Of a DNA stretch of 57,152 bases, positions 9,190-18,121 are shown piece by piece. Within the stretch, counting starts at the first letter, position 1, and every line of letters starts with the position of its first letter. A model generated the notes under the pieces. The model was not told the origin of the DNA. It saw only the letters and a program-made list of their open reading frames with translations, and searched no databases. This DNA comes from Desulfovibrionales bacterium (GTDB taxonomy: Bacteria > Desulfobacterota > Desulfovibrionia > Desulfovibrionales > Desulfovibrionaceae), in contig JASGMV010000020.1 of the NCBI GenBank assembly GCA_030156255.1, forward strand, positions 1-57,152. Direction: 5' to 3'. A program made the translations under genes and the position numbers.

Positions 9190-9525
9190 TTACTGGAGCA
9201 GTTTCGTGGGGGAGGGGGCGGTGCGCACAGACTTTTGGAGCTGGTCGAGGGATTCGGACAGGCTTTTTCGCAGTTCGAGTTTGCGCTCCAAAGACAGCCG
9301 GCGGAACTCCGGGTTTGCTGTGATGCGCTCCAACTCGTCCATTTCGGCTTTGATGCGCTCGACGCGGTTCATGAGCAATTCCTGCTCGCAGCAGACCTGC
9401 TCGGCGATGCGGGCCAGTTCACGCAGTTCGGCGGCCATGGCCTGAAACTCCCGGGGGCCGGTGACTTTATTCAGCCTCCGGCGGCTGTTCAGCTCCTTCC
9501 ATTTCCTTTTGAACCAACGGATCAT
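9190..9525 (-). CDS. Small coiled-coil protein, unknown function
   Basis: This 111-residue basic and highly charged protein starts MIRWFKRKWKELNSRR, supported by an AAGGA site 9 bases upstream. Most of its length is predicted helix with heptad-like spacing (MAAELRELARIAEQVCCEQ and LERKLELRKSLSESLDQL). No catalytic motif is seen. It lies 32 bases after the zinc-ribbon/Yip1 gene and 84 bases before the OmpA-type gene, all on one strand, so it may belong to an envelope-related operon. Confidence 0.7.
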   Translation of the reverse strand: MIRWFKRKWKELNSRRRLNKVTGPREFQAMAAELRELARIAEQVCCEQELLMNRVERIKAEMDELERITANPEFRRLSLERKLELRKSLSESLDQLQKSVRTAPSPTKLLQ

Positions 9526-9557
9526 GGCCGCTTTCCTTCGCGCTGGGCCGCGCCGGG

Positions 9558-10649
9558 TCAGGCGGAGCCCAACGGGGCCTGCAGCATGAAATACAAGAAG
9601 AGGAACCATGCCGCAATCGGCAGCACGTAAGCCAGGAGGGCCTTGCCGACTCCGATTTGATGCAGCCGCATGAGCCCGATGATGGTGTAGACGACGCTCA
9701 TGAGTCCGCCGACAATGAGACCGGCCACCGGAAACACGGCCAATACATAGGGGGTCGCCCCGTAGGCGAAGGCCCGGAAGGTTCCTTCGAAGCCGCCTTT
9801 GGATTTGCCGAGCAGCATGAGCGTCAGATGCGTCACGGCGGTGCGGACGTAGAGGCTCACCACCGCCACCAGGGGGTAGATCACCAAAGAGAGCGGGTCG
9901 TTGTTCATGGAAGAGAGCTGGGCCAGCATCCCGGAGGTCTCGCCGCCTTCGAGGCCTCGCACCACGGCGAGCCCCACGGCCATCCAGACGAACATGATGA
10001 TGGCCAGCAATTCGCTCGTGATGACGTAATAGAGCAGCGGCCGGATCATGCCTCTCGGCAAGGGCATGGTCGAGAAGAAAAGCCTGGGATGCAGCAGCAC
10101 CCGGCGTATGGTGGCGATCAGGCCCGCGAAAAAGGAGAAGTTGTCCGCGTCCTCGAAAGGAATTTCTATGGACAAAGACTCCAGGTCGGGGGGAGGGGAC
10201 GAGAAGGAGTCTTCAAACCCTTCGCGGTTGGCGCTCGACTGTTTCTTGAATTCCCGCGCCGGGTCGAAGGGCTCCTCGTCATGTGGGGCTTCCGGATTCT
10301 CCGGAGCCAGGGCCTCCAGCTTGTCCCAAAAGTCTTCGTCGTCTTCGGATTTCGACTGGCGCGGCTCTTCGGCCGCAGGCTTCTCGTCCGGCGCCGGCTC
10401 ATCCGGTTTCAGGGGAGCCGACGCCGCAGGTTTCCCTTCAGGCCCGTAAGCCTGCGGGGTTTTCATCGGCGCCGCCGGAGGTTGCGGCGATTGCGCAGCG
10501 GTTTCCTCGTGGGGAAGCTCCTCGGGCTCCAACTCGCGGAATTGGAATTTGAACTTGCACTTCGGGCAAGTGGCGAGCTTGGCTCGGGGCGGGATTTTGT
10601 CCAGGTCCACGTTGCTTTCGAAACCGCATTGGGGGCAAATGATGCGCAT
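9558..10649 (-). CDS. Zinc-ribbon and Yip1-domain membrane protein
   Basis: In 363 residues, an N-terminal MJ0042-type zinc ribbon (C5, C8, C28, C31 in CPQC and CPKC) is followed by a Pro/Glu-rich, probably disordered linker (about 40-170). A C-terminal Yip1-like domain with about five membrane helices starts near LLHPRLFFSTMP. Such ribbon-plus-Yip1 proteins are frequent in Desulfovibrio-type genomes and have no known role. The start MRIICPQCG is fixed by the ribbon. It begins the three-gene minus-strand group ending with the OmpA-type lipoprotein. Confidence 0.85.
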   Translation of the reverse strand: MRIICPQCGFESNVDLDKIPPRAKLATCPKCKFKFQFRELEPEELPHEETAAQSPQPPAAPMKTPQAYGPEGKPAASAPLKPDEPAPDEKPAAEEPRQSKSEDDEDFWDKLEALAPENPEAPHDEEPFDPAREFKKQSSANREGFEDSFSSPPPDLESLSIEIPFEDADNFSFFAGLIATIRRVLLHPRLFFSTMPLPRGMIRPLLYYVITSELLAIIMFVWMAVGLAVVRGLEGGETSGMLAQLSSMNNDPLSLVIYPLVAVVSLYVRTAVTHLTLMLLGKSKGGFEGTFRAFAYGATPYVLAVFPVAGLIVGGLMSVVYTIIGLMRLHQIGVGKALLAYVLPIAAWFLFLYFMLQAPLGSA

Positions 10650-10722
10650 GGAGTGCTCTGATGCTGATCGTTGATGTTTTTTCGATACCCTTGATCGTAG
10701 CCGCTGCGGGCCGGCAAATCAA

Positions 10723-10752
10723 GACGCAGGGAGCTTCGGAGCTCCCTGCGTC
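10723..10752 (-). terminator. Rho-independent terminator of the trehalose synthase gene
   Basis: GACGCAGGGAGC (10723-10734) and GCTCCCTGCGTC (10741-10752) form a perfect 12-bp stem with a 6-base loop, 11 bases after the treS stop. On the minus strand TTGATTT follows, consistent with intrinsic termination. Confidence 0.8.
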
Positions 10753-10763
10753 CTGGATTCGCG

Positions 10764-13700
10764 TTACAGCAGGGCCTTGAGGGCGCGAAGAGGGATGATG
10801 GGTTGCCCGCGGGACGTTCTCAGACACTGGTCCAAGACGGCGCAGGCCTTCTCCATGCGAAACGTGGTGAGTATGATTTCAAGATGTTCGTCCGACTCGG
10901 GCATGAACGGCGCGTCTCCGGCGGCGTTCACATAGCCCCGCAGGAACGTGGCGCTGGTCAGGAAGTTCCAGAGTTCACTGAACGGAGCGAGCGCGTCCCT
11001 GTCTTCGGGCCGAAGCTGCGCCGTGTCCAGCAGCGCCGTATAGGCTGCGTAATGAATGGAGCGGGTCATGTCCGCAACGTCCCGGAAGGGCGAGCGTTTG
11101 AGTCGACGGGCGGACAGGCTTTTGTCCGCCTTGCCCTCGAAATCCACCAGCAGGAAGTCCTTGCCGGTGAACAAGACGTGGTGAAGCTGCAGGTCGCCGT
11201 GGACGCGGATTTTCAGGCTCCGGATGGAAGTGTCCCGGAACGCCTTGAGTTTTTCCAGCAGCGCCTTGCTTCCCTTGATGACCGGCTCGGCCTCGGCGGC
11301 CAGGACTTCGGGCAGGCCGGGCAGGTCGCGCTCCAACCGCTGCAGCGTCCGTTTGATGCGGCTCTGGGCCTCCTGGTAGACGCTTCGCCGGTAGAGCTTG
11401 TCGAACGGCTCCGGCGTGAAGTCCGGGTGGCCGTAGTCCTTGGACAGGGCCATGTGCAGTTCGGCCGCCCGGCGGCCCAAAAGCTCCATCAGCGCGATGT
11501 GGTGTTCGCTCAGGTAGCCGTGCAGCCTGTCGGGAATCTCCTCCCGCATCAGCTGCGTCAGGGAATAGGGCGGACCAGGCGCCAAGGCCCAATCCATGGG
11601 CTCGGCCATCAGCCGCTCCAGGTAGAGCCTTTTGGCGCTCAAGGCCAGTTCGAACCCCGTGGACTCGGCGTGGACGTATTCCTTGAGAACGGCCACGGAA
11701 ACGGGCGATCCGCCCCTTGGAACGTATTCGACGGTTCCAAGGTAGCGGGGGGTGTGCTCGAAGTGCGACTTTTCGGTAAGCCAACGCGGCAGCTCCACGT
11801 CGGGATTGACGCCTTCGTCGGTGAACCTGAAGAGTTTGAGCAGGATTTGCTTGTTGTAGATGGCCAGGGTGTTCTGCGGTTCGGGCGTCACCATCGACGG
11901 CCCGTCGCTGAGCACGGCGGTTTCCCGCAGCACCCGGCCCAGGCGGCCCGGAAGGACGCGGATCTCTCCGAATCTGCCCCGTATGGACTGGCGGCGGGAG
12001 CACAGCGAAAGCAGCCCCGAACAGAAGCTGCGGTCCTGTACGCCCTCGACCAGGGCCAGAGGTTTGTCCTGATCGGGGTTCACGCACAGGATGTTGTGGG
12101 GACGCTCCTCCTGGATTTTCATGCCCAGCCCGCCCGCGACGAAGGTCAGCAGCAGGTTCATGCTCATGGTGGAGCCCGCGACGGTGGTCGCCTGGAGCAA
12201 AAGAAGCCAGGACGGCCTCTCGGTGTCGCCCACGGGCAGCGCCTCCAGGATCGAAAGAGACTTGACGGGTCCGCCGGAGGCCGGCAGCCAGCCCCGCCTG
12301 CGGAGGTAGGCCGGCAGCAGGCGGGAGGTCAGCTCATCCTTGGCCGTCTGATCCAGGAACAGGCCTTCGCCGATATCGGAGCAGATCGCCGGAACGTGGG
12401 GGTGGGCGTCGTCGGACTCCTCCTCGGGAACGAGCTCGAAGATGTAGTAGCCGTGCGGGCCCAAGGAAAGGGCGTAGGCTCCCTTGCGGATGGTCGGAAA
12501 GGGATTGCTGCTGAAAACGTCCACCGGCACGGAGCCGGACAAGTGGGCGGCGTCGAATTGGACGGCCTGGGCGAATCTGGACAGGTTGACGACGATCAGC
12601 AGCGTTTCCTGGTCATGGCGACGCAAAAACGCCAGAATTTTGGGATTGTCCGGGTAGAGGAACTCCAGCGTTCCGTGCCCGAACGCCTTGTAGCGCCGGC
12701 GCATGGCCAGGAAATTTTTCATCCACCACAAGAGCGAGGAGCCGTTGCGTTGCTGGTTCTCCACGTTGACCGCTTCATAATGGTATTCCGGGTCGATGAT
12801 CACCGGCAGGTAGAGCCGCTGGGGATTGGCCCGTGAAAATCCGGCGTTGCGGTCCGCGGACCACTGCATGGGCGTGCGGACGCCGTCGCGGTCGCCGAGA
12901 TAGTAGTTGTCGCCCATGCCCAGTTCGTCTCCATAATAGATGACCGGTGAGCCGGGCATGGACATGAGCAGTACGTTCATCAGTTCGATCTTGCGGCGGT
13001 CGTTGTCCAGAAGCGGGGCCAGTCGGCGGCGGATGCCGAGGTTGATGCGCGCCCTGGGGTCCCGGGCGTACATGCGGTACATGTAGTCGCGCTCCTCGTC
13101 CGTGACCATTTCCAGGGTCAGCTCGTCGTGGTTGCGCAGGAACACCGCCCATTGGCAATTTTCGGGAATCTCGGGGGTCTGCTCCAGAATGTCGATGATC
13201 GGGTAGCGGTCCTCCTGGTTCAGGGCCATGAACATGCGCGGCATGAGGGGAAAGTGAAAGCACATGTGGCAGGAGTCCCCGGCGCCGAAGTATTGGGCTG
13301 CGTCCTCGGGCCACTGGTTGGCCTCGGCCAGCAACATGCGCCCCGTATATTTTTTGTCGATGTGCTTCCGGAGCGTTCGGAGCATGGCGTGGGTTTCGGA
13401 AAGGTTTTCGCAGTTGGTGCCTTCGCGTTCGAAGAGGTAGGGCACGGCGTCGAGCCTGAGCCCGTCCACGCCCATGTCCAGCCAGTAGTCCAGAACCTTG
13501 ATGATCTCCTTGACCACGCGGGGATTGTCGTAGTTGAGGTCTGGCTGGTGATGGTAGAACCTGTGCCAATAGTAGGACTGGGCCACGGGGTCCCAGGTCC
13601 AGTTGGACGTCTCGAAATCCTTGAAGATGATCCGGGCGTCTTTGTAGCGGCGCGGGTTGTCGCTCCAGACGTAGAAGTCGCGGTAGACCGAACCGGGCTT

Positions 13701-14060
13701 GGCTTTGCGGGCCCTTTGGAACCAGGGGTGCGCGTCCGAGGTGTGGTTGACCACCAGTTCGGTGATGACCTTGAGCCCTCGCCGGTGGGCTTCGCGCAGA
13801 AAGACCTTGAAGTGGCGCAACGTCCCGTAGTCGGGGTGGATGTCCAGGTAGTCCGCGATGTCGTACCCGTCGTCGCGCAACGGCGAGGGGTAGAACGGCA
13901 GCAGCCACAAGGCGGTGACGCCCAGATCGGCCAGGTAGTCCAACTTGGAGGTCAGGCCGCGGAAATCGCCGACGCCGTTGCCGTCTTCGTCGGCGAAAGC
14001 CTTGATGTGCACTTCGTAGATGACGGCGTCTTTGTACCAACGTTCGTCTTCGTTGCTCAT
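10764..14060 (-). CDS. treS: Trehalose synthase / maltokinase fusion protein
   Basis: This cytoplasmic bifunctional enzyme of 1098 residues joins two activities. The N-terminal GH13 domain (about 1-540) is TreS, interconverting maltose and trehalose: its start [20 protein letters not shown], catalytic Asp in [18 protein letters not shown], Glu in [11 protein letters not shown] and transition-state Asp in [11 protein letters not shown] are all present. The C-terminal region (about 700-1098) is a maltokinase with [15 protein letters not shown] and LLVDFEGKA, forming maltose-1-phosphate from ATP and maltose. The fusion is typical for the family and the length is normal. No glgE, glgB or treYZ lies beside it, so whether it feeds glucan synthesis or osmoprotection cannot be decided here. 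Confidence 0.95.
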   Translation of the reverse strand: MSNEDERWYKDAVIYEVHIKAFADEDGNGVGDFRGLTSKLDYLADLGVTALWLLPFYPSPLRDDGYDIADYLDIHPDYGTLRHFKVFLREAHRRGLKVITELVVNHTSDAHPWFQRARKAKPGSVYRDFYVWSDNPRRYKDARIIFKDFETSNWTWDPVAQSYYWHRFYHHQPDLNYDNPRVVKEIIKVLDYWLDMGVDGLRLDAVPYLFEREGTNCENLSETHAMLRTLRKHIDKKYTGRMLLAEANQWPEDAAQYFGAGDSCHMCFHFPLMPRMFMALNQEDRYPIIDILEQTPEIPENCQWAVFLRNHDELTLEMVTDEERDYMYRMYARDPRARINLGIRRRLAPLLDNDRRKIELMNVLLMSMPGSPVIYYGDELGMGDNYYLGDRDGVRTPMQWSADRNAGFSRANPQRLYLPVIIDPEYHYEAVNVENQQRNGSSLLWWMKNFLAMRRRYKAFGHGTLEFLYPDNPKILAFLRRHDQETLLIVVNLSRFAQAVQFDAAHLSGSVPVDVFSSNPFPTIRKGAYALSLGPHGYYIFELVPEEESDDAHPHVPAICSDIGEGLFLDQTAKDELTSRLLPAYLRRRGWLPASGGPVKSLSILEALPVGDTERPSWLLLLQATTVAGSTMSMNLLLTFVAGGLGMKIQEERPHNILCVNPDQDKPLALVEGVQDRSFCSGLLSLCSRRQSIRGRFGEIRVLPGRLGRVLRETAVLSDGPSMVTPEPQNTLAIYNKQILLKLFRFTDEGVNPDVELPRWLTEKSHFEHTPRYLGTVEYVPRGGSPVSVAVLKEYVHAESTGFELALSAKRLYLERLMAEPMDWALAPGPPYSLTQLMREEIPDRLHGYLSEHHIALMELLGRRAAELHMALSKDYGHPDFTPEPFDKLYRRSVYQEAQSRIKRTLQRLERDLPGLPEVLAAEAEPVIKGSKALLEKLKAFRDTSIRSLKIRVHGDLQLHHVLFTGKDFLLVDFEGKADKSLSARRLKRSPFRDVADMTRSIHYAAYTALLDTAQLRPEDRDALAPFSELWNFLTSATFLRGYVNAAGDAPFMPESDEHLEIILTTFRMEKACAVLDQCLRTSRGQPIIPLRALKALL

Positions 14061-14438
14061 GTCCTACTCTCGGCTCAGCATTGAAAAGCCAGCGGAGCTG
14101 GCGGCCGTCGCATCGGTTGGCGCGCTGCCCGCCGCAGTCCGCCCGGCCGTGAAAACATGGAAAGGGAGTCCATCAAGGATTGAAGAAAAAGGCAAGTAGA
14201 GAAAAGGGGCGATAAATGGGATGTGAGCGTTTTCTTGCGGGGATATCCGGGGGAGAGTCCGCCGCCCTGGTCCCGCTCCCCTCGGCGAAGGAGAACGGGA
14301 CCAAGTGGACGGTTTTGGAGGAAGGACCAGGGCGCAGGCGCTTTGGACGCTGTTCACGCGGCTCGGCGAAGCCGGTGGACGAGTTTTCGGGGGTCGTCCT
14401 CGGCGCGTTCCCTCAGTCCTCGGGGTTGGGAAATATCG
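14061..14438. other. 378-bp non-coding gap upstream of treS
   Basis: No convincing gene. It should contain the treS promoter and leader. An interrupted inverted repeat, TGGTCCCG (14268-14275) with CGGGACCA (14296-14303) and inner CTCC/GGAG pairs, can form a hairpin on either strand. No T-run follows, so a leader structure or a weak terminator of the upstream kinase-like gene are both possible. Confidence 0.5.
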
Positions 14439-15248
14439 TCAAGCGTTTTCGAAAGGCGTCCTCCAGTGATCCGTGACGCCGACGCTGGCCTGATTCATGT
14501 CGGGCAATTCCTCCAGCTCCTGCCGGGCTCTCCGGGCCGCCAGTTCATCCCGGACGGTGGATGCGTCCACCATGACGCACAACTCGCCGTTGCTGGCCGT
14601 GGCCATGGCGTTGGGAAAAACGGACAGGAGCCGGGCCTCGGCCTGGGCCTCCAGGGCCATGTCGCGAACGTACTGCTGCAAGCTTGCCCCGTCGTCCTTG
14701 CCGGAGATGCGCGCGGAACTGACGATGACCTCCACGGCGGCCTCCGCGCTCAAATGCGCCAGATTGACGTGGATGTCGCACGACTCGGACTCGTTGAAGC
14801 CCTTGCCCCGCAACTGCTCGGTCCAGGCCCTGCGCCATTCGTCTCCCTGCTGGATGCGGCTCTGGGCCTCCCTCCGGCTCCAGCCTTCCCTGCGCATGGC
14901 CTCGAAAATGCGGTCCTCGGCCGGCGCCGAAACGCGGACGTGGAGAACGCTCGGGGCGCCCGCCAAAAAGACGTGCCCGGCCAACCCGTAATACACCAGG
15001 TCGCCAAGCTTCATGCATTCATAGAAGGCGGCTCTGTACAAGGCGGCGGAGCGTTCGCGCTCCTGCGAGAACAACTCCAGCAGCCTGGGCGCGCGCCCGG
15101 CCTCCGCTTTGTTCTGCAGGGAAAGCTCCATGCAGGCCTGGGCCACCATCTGGGGCCCGACGCATTCGTACCCGAGTTGACGGGCTACGCGCCGGGCGAT
15201 TTCTCCAGCGCGCGAGTAGGGATTTCTGGCAATGGTGACAATCGGCAT
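14439..15248 (-). CDS. Cytidylate kinase-like family protein
   Basis: The 269-residue protein begins MPIVTIARNPYSRAGEIARRVARQLGYECV, aligning with the cytidylate-kinase-like family start (ITISR..GSGG..IGRRLAEELGY). The glycine-rich P-loop is degraded to NPYSRAGE with no GKS/GKT, so kinase activity is doubtful. Middle segments (AGHVFLAGAPSVLHVRVSAP and GWSRREAQSRI) match the family. The last 90 residues resemble a degenerate BON-like alpha/beta unit. It is encoded next to a sigma-54 regulator and receiver cluster on the same strand, which hints at a signalling or nucleotide-sensing role, but function is unknown. Confidence 0.75.
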   Translation of the reverse strand: MPIVTIARNPYSRAGEIARRVARQLGYECVGPQMVAQACMELSLQNKAEAGRAPRLLELFSQERERSAALYRAAFYECMKLGDLVYYGLAGHVFLAGAPSVLHVRVSAPAEDRIFEAMRREGWSRREAQSRIQQGDEWRRAWTEQLRGKGFNESESCDIHVNLAHLSAEAAVEVIVSSARISGKDDGASLQQYVRDMALEAQAEARLLSVFPNAMATASNGELCVMVDASTVRDELAARRARQELEELPDMNQASVGVTDHWRTPFENA

Positions 15249-15498
15249 ACATTATGCGGCCGGTAAGGCCATGTTGTAACAAACAACGGTTTTGCCGTTA
15301 TGTATGCAGATATCGCGCCAACGATGAGCATTTTCTTAATATGCTTAATTTTAAGGGGAAATATCTGGATGAGACTTTCTTCTTGAGAAGTTGTTGTGCT
15401 GAATTATGCAACACTGAATGCGAGGAAACGCTCATTTTGAATGAAAAAAGCGGGCCGCCGCGGATGTGTTGCAAAAAGATGCGCTATTGCAGTTTTCG

Positions 15499-16938
15499 TC
15501 AGTCCTGGTCTTCCTCCAGCCGCTTCAGCTTCCGCCAGAGAGAGGCCCTGTTGATGCCCAGAACCTTGGCGGCTTCGCTTTTGTTGCCGTGGGTCGCCTC
15601 CAGCACTTCTTGAATGTACTGGGTTTCCAGCTCGGCCAGGGTCACGAATCCGGTGCGGTTTCGCTCCTGTCTGGCCGGAATGCGGCCGGTGCGGAACCGC
15701 TCCGGCAGATGGCGTTTCCGGACGGTTCTCCCCTCGCAGAGGATGACGGCGCGCTCCACGACGTTTTCCAGTTCGCGGACGTTGCCGGGGAAGGGGTATC
15801 TCTGGAGCAGGTCCATGACTTCGGCGTCGAACTGCTCCACGCGTTTATCGAAGTCGCGGTTGTATTTTTGGAGGAAGTAGCTGCACAGGGCGGGGATATC
15901 CTCCCGTCGCTCGCGCAGGGGAGGGATGCGCAGAGTGAAGGCGTTGAGTCGGTAGTAGAGGTCTTCGCGGAAGGAGAGGTCTTCAAGCTTGGATTTGAGG
16001 CTCTGGTTGGTGGCGGCGATGACGCGGACATCCACCGGGATCTCCTCGGAGCCGCCCACGCGAATGATGGTTTTTTCCTGAAGCACGCGCAGGAGCTGCA
16101 CCTGCATGGCTTTGGGCGTGTCGCCGATTTCGTCCAGGAGGATGGTGCCGCCGTGGGTGGCCTCGAAAATACCTTTTTTGGTGTGCTGGGCGCCGGTGAA
16201 CGCCTCTTTTTCGTGTCCGAACAGCTCGTTGCTCAGCAGTTCGTGGCTGAGGGAGGCGCAGTTGACGGCGAAGAAACGATTGTTGGCCCGGGGGCTTGCG
16301 CGGTGGATGAGCTTGGCCACGAGCTCCTTGCCGGAGCCGGTCTCGCCGCGCAGCAAGACAGTGCAGTCCAAGGCGCCGACTTTGGAGATGGTCTCCTTGA
16401 GCTCCTGCATGACGTTGGTCTCGCCGATGAGCTTCGGCCCCGATTCGGACTGGACCGACCGCTCTTCGCGGATTCTGCTGCGTTCGAAGGAGCGGCTGGC
16501 GGCCATGGCCTCCAACTCGTCGAGCCGGCCGTTGTCGTCCGCTTCGCTGGGGGGCGACAGGATGATGACGCCGCTTTCGCTTTTGATCCGGCGCAGGAAG
16601 TCCCAGAAGGAGCGCATGTCCTGCTTTTCGAAATAGGCCGAGTCCAGGGCTTCGGACGCCTGGTGGATTTTGTCGCCGCCGTGTCCGGTCAGCAGAACGG
16701 TGCGCATCCCCGGCCGCAGTTCCTTGAGTTTGGTGATGGTCACCAATCCGTCCATGTCGGGCATCTTCTGGTCGACAATGGCCAGCTCCACGCGGTGCGT
16801 GCGCGCCTGGACCAGAGCTTCGCGCCCGCTGGCCGCGGTGATGGGGTCAAAGCCCTTGAGACGGATGCGTTCGGCCAGGGTGGAGAGAAATTCGGGCTCG
16901 TCGTCCACGAGCAGAACAAAAGGCGCTTCTTGAGTCAT
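15499..16938 (-). CDS. Sigma-54-dependent response regulator, NtrC family
   Basis: This activator of RpoN promoters has 479 residues. The receiver domain (1-120) has phospho-acceptor D56 in AIVDQKMPDMDG and switch T/K residues (LLTGHG, FEKQ). The AAA+ domain has Walker A GETGSGKE (198-205), a GAFTGA loop written EAFTGA (245-250, Gly to Glu) and Walker B GGTILLDEIGD. The Fis-type HTH at the end reads GNKSEAAKVLGINRASLWRKL. The start MTQEAPFVLLVDDEPEF is chosen by alignment to the neighbouring receiver. That separate receiver, encoded just upstream at 17063, is a close paralogue of this N-terminus. No -24/-12 target was identified nearby. Confidence 0.94.
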   Translation of the reverse strand: MTQEAPFVLLVDDEPEFLSTLAERIRLKGFDPITAASGREALVQARTHRVELAIVDQKMPDMDGLVTITKLKELRPGMRTVLLTGHGGDKIHQASEALDSAYFEKQDMRSFWDFLRRIKSESGVIILSPPSEADDNGRLDELEAMAASRSFERSRIREERSVQSESGPKLIGETNVMQELKETISKVGALDCTVLLRGETGSGKELVAKLIHRASPRANNRFFAVNCASLSHELLSNELFGHEKEAFTGAQHTKKGIFEATHGGTILLDEIGDTPKAMQVQLLRVLQEKTIIRVGGSEEIPVDVRVIAATNQSLKSKLEDLSFREDLYYRLNAFTLRIPPLRERREDIPALCSYFLQKYNRDFDKRVEQFDAEVMDLLQRYPFPGNVRELENVVERAVILCEGRTVRKRHLPERFRTGRIPARQERNRTGFVTLAELETQYIQEVLEATHGNKSEAAKVLGINRASLWRKLKRLEEDQD

Positions 16939-16984
16939 ACAATGGTTACCGGCGGCTGAGGCGTTCTTCGTGCAACATCCAACA

Positions 16985-17019
16985 GGGCCGGGCCGCCGGA
17001 ATTTGCGGCGGCCCGGCCC
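16985..17019 (-). terminator. Strong hairpin between the receiver gene and the sigma-54 regulator
   Basis: GGGCCGGGCCGCCG (16985-16998) and CGGCGGCCCGGCCC (17006-17019) form a 14-bp perfect stem with a 7-base loop, 44 bases after the receiver stop. T-residues downstream are sparse, so it may be an attenuator that separates expression of the two regulators. Confidence 0.65.
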
Positions 17020-17062
17020 GACGGTCGCGGTCGGGCGAAGTCGGCGTCGCGGCGTAGGATGC

Positions 17063-17509
17063 TCAGTCGTCTTCCTCGCTGAGTTTTTCGGCGTCCTCGA
17101 TATCGCCATGGGTGGCCAGGCCGGCCGCCGCCATGGTGTTTTCGAGGCGTTGGGTGGCGCGTTTGAGGAAGTCCCAGAACGAGCCCATGTTCTGCTTTTC
17201 GAAGTAGTCCGAATTCAAGGCCTCGGTGGCTTCCTTGACCTTGTCCCCGCCGTAGGCGGTGAGCAGAACGCTTTTGATTTTGGGCTGCATCTCTTTGATC
17301 TTGGTGATGCAGACCAGTCCGCTCATGTCCGGCATCTTGAGGTCCACAACGGCCAGATCGATGCGCTCTTTCTTGGCGATCTCGATGGCTTCGCCGCCGT
17401 TTTGGGCGGTGAGCGTGGCGTAGCCCCGCAGTTCGAATCGCTCCTGGATGCTCTTCAGAAATTCCGGCTCGTCGTCCACGAGCAGAACGGTCGGCTTTTT
17501 GGGAGTCAT
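17063..17509 (-). CDS. Stand-alone response regulator receiver
   Basis: This 148-residue receiver-only protein has the acidic pocket VDDEPEF, phospho-acceptor D56 in VVDLKMPDMSG, T in LLTAYG and Lys in YFEKQN. It shares with the receiver of the sigma-54 regulator downstream both the core and an unusual extension, YFEKQNMGSFWDFLKR here and YFEKQDMRSFWDFLRR there, so the two arose by duplication. It has no output domain; a role as phosphate sink or shuttle for the adjacent kinase cluster is inferred. A dispersed palindromic repeat lies upstream of its start. Confidence 0.92.
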   Translation of the reverse strand: MTPKKPTVLLVDDEPEFLKSIQERFELRGYATLTAQNGGEAIEIAKKERIDLAVVDLKMPDMSGLVCITKIKEMQPKIKSVLLTAYGGDKVKEATEALNSDYFEKQNMGSFWDFLKRATQRLENTMAAAGLATHGDIEDAEKLSEEDD

Positions 17510-17550
17510 TTCGTTGCTCCTTGCGTTTGTTTGGTTCGAGCGGTTCAGCT

Positions 17551-17659
17551 TTGAAAAGTTGCGCCGCTCTGCAAGGATTTGCTCGCAAATCCTTGCCGCG
17601 AAATGCTGCAGGCGGGCTGCGCTCGCCGTCGCGCAGGCATTTCAGGCGTAAAATGCTCT
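17551..17659 (-). repeat. Dispersed palindromic repeat, copy 1
   Basis: This is the longest copy of a REP-like element found three times in the window (others at 22360-22435 and 48141-48199). It contains the core GCATTTCGCGGCAAGGA on the minus strand, outer complementary ends TGAAATGCCTGC / GCAGCATTTC around a GC-rich loop, and a perfect hairpin of GCAAGGATTTGC (17571-17582) with GCAAATCCTTGC (17585-17596). It fills the gap between the small membrane protein gene and the receiver gene and may also terminate the exporter operon. Confidence 0.65.
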
Positions 17660-17668
17660 CAGAGGCCG

Positions 17669-18103
17669 TTAATGTCCGCCGGATCCGAGGACGCCGGAGG
17701 CGGCCACGCCCAAAACCAACACCTCAAGAATGCAAATCGTGAAGTAGGTCCAGTCTCTGCGGCGAAAGTATCCAGGCAGCAATGTCAGATAGCAAACTAT
17801 CGTCAACAGCGCCAGAAGCGCAAGGCCGATGAAGTTCAGGTAGTCGCCGGAATGCAGCAGCCCTATCCACTCCCATCCCATGGGCGAGCCGGTGACTTGG
17901 TGGAAATGGTGCGCGCTCTGGCCCCAATTGGCGACGACCGCCTCCATGGAGGCGTGCGGCGGCAGAATGCCGGTCGCGTAGATGAAATAGGTGATGAACA
18001 ACAAGAGAATGCCGCACCAAGCGCCCAAAAACAGCAGGTTCGCGTAGGTGATTTGCTCGCGCATCGGTTTGGCGGCGTTGTTTTCCATAGTGTTCTGGGT
18101 CAT
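17669..18103 (-). CDS. Small integral membrane protein partnered with TauE/SafE exporter
   Basis: The 144-residue protein has three hydrophobic helices (about 20-42, 88-108 and 117-138) and a His-rich loop between the first two (QSAHHFHQ). It starts 18 bases after the exporter gene, with an AGGAGG site 7 bases before the ATG, so the pair is translated together. Small membrane proteins of the DUF1634 kind often accompany TauE/SafE exporters; I think this belongs there but cannot prove it. The histidines could bind metal or heme. Confidence 0.8.
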   Translation of the reverse strand: MTQNTMENNAAKPMREQITYANLLFLGAWCGILLLFITYFIYATGILPPHASMEAVVANWGQSAHHFHQVTGSPMGWEWIGLLHSGDYLNFIGLALLALLTIVCYLTLLPGYFRRRDWTYFTICILEVLVLGVAASGVLGSGGH

Positions 18104-18121
18104 AGTATACCTCCTGGCGAT

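Noticed and set aside
15249-15498. Possible sigma-54 (-24/-12) promoter or activator sites with TGTTGCA motifs
   Set aside because: TTGCA-like -12 elements are present but no GG lies at the required 10-base spacing, so no promoter was called.
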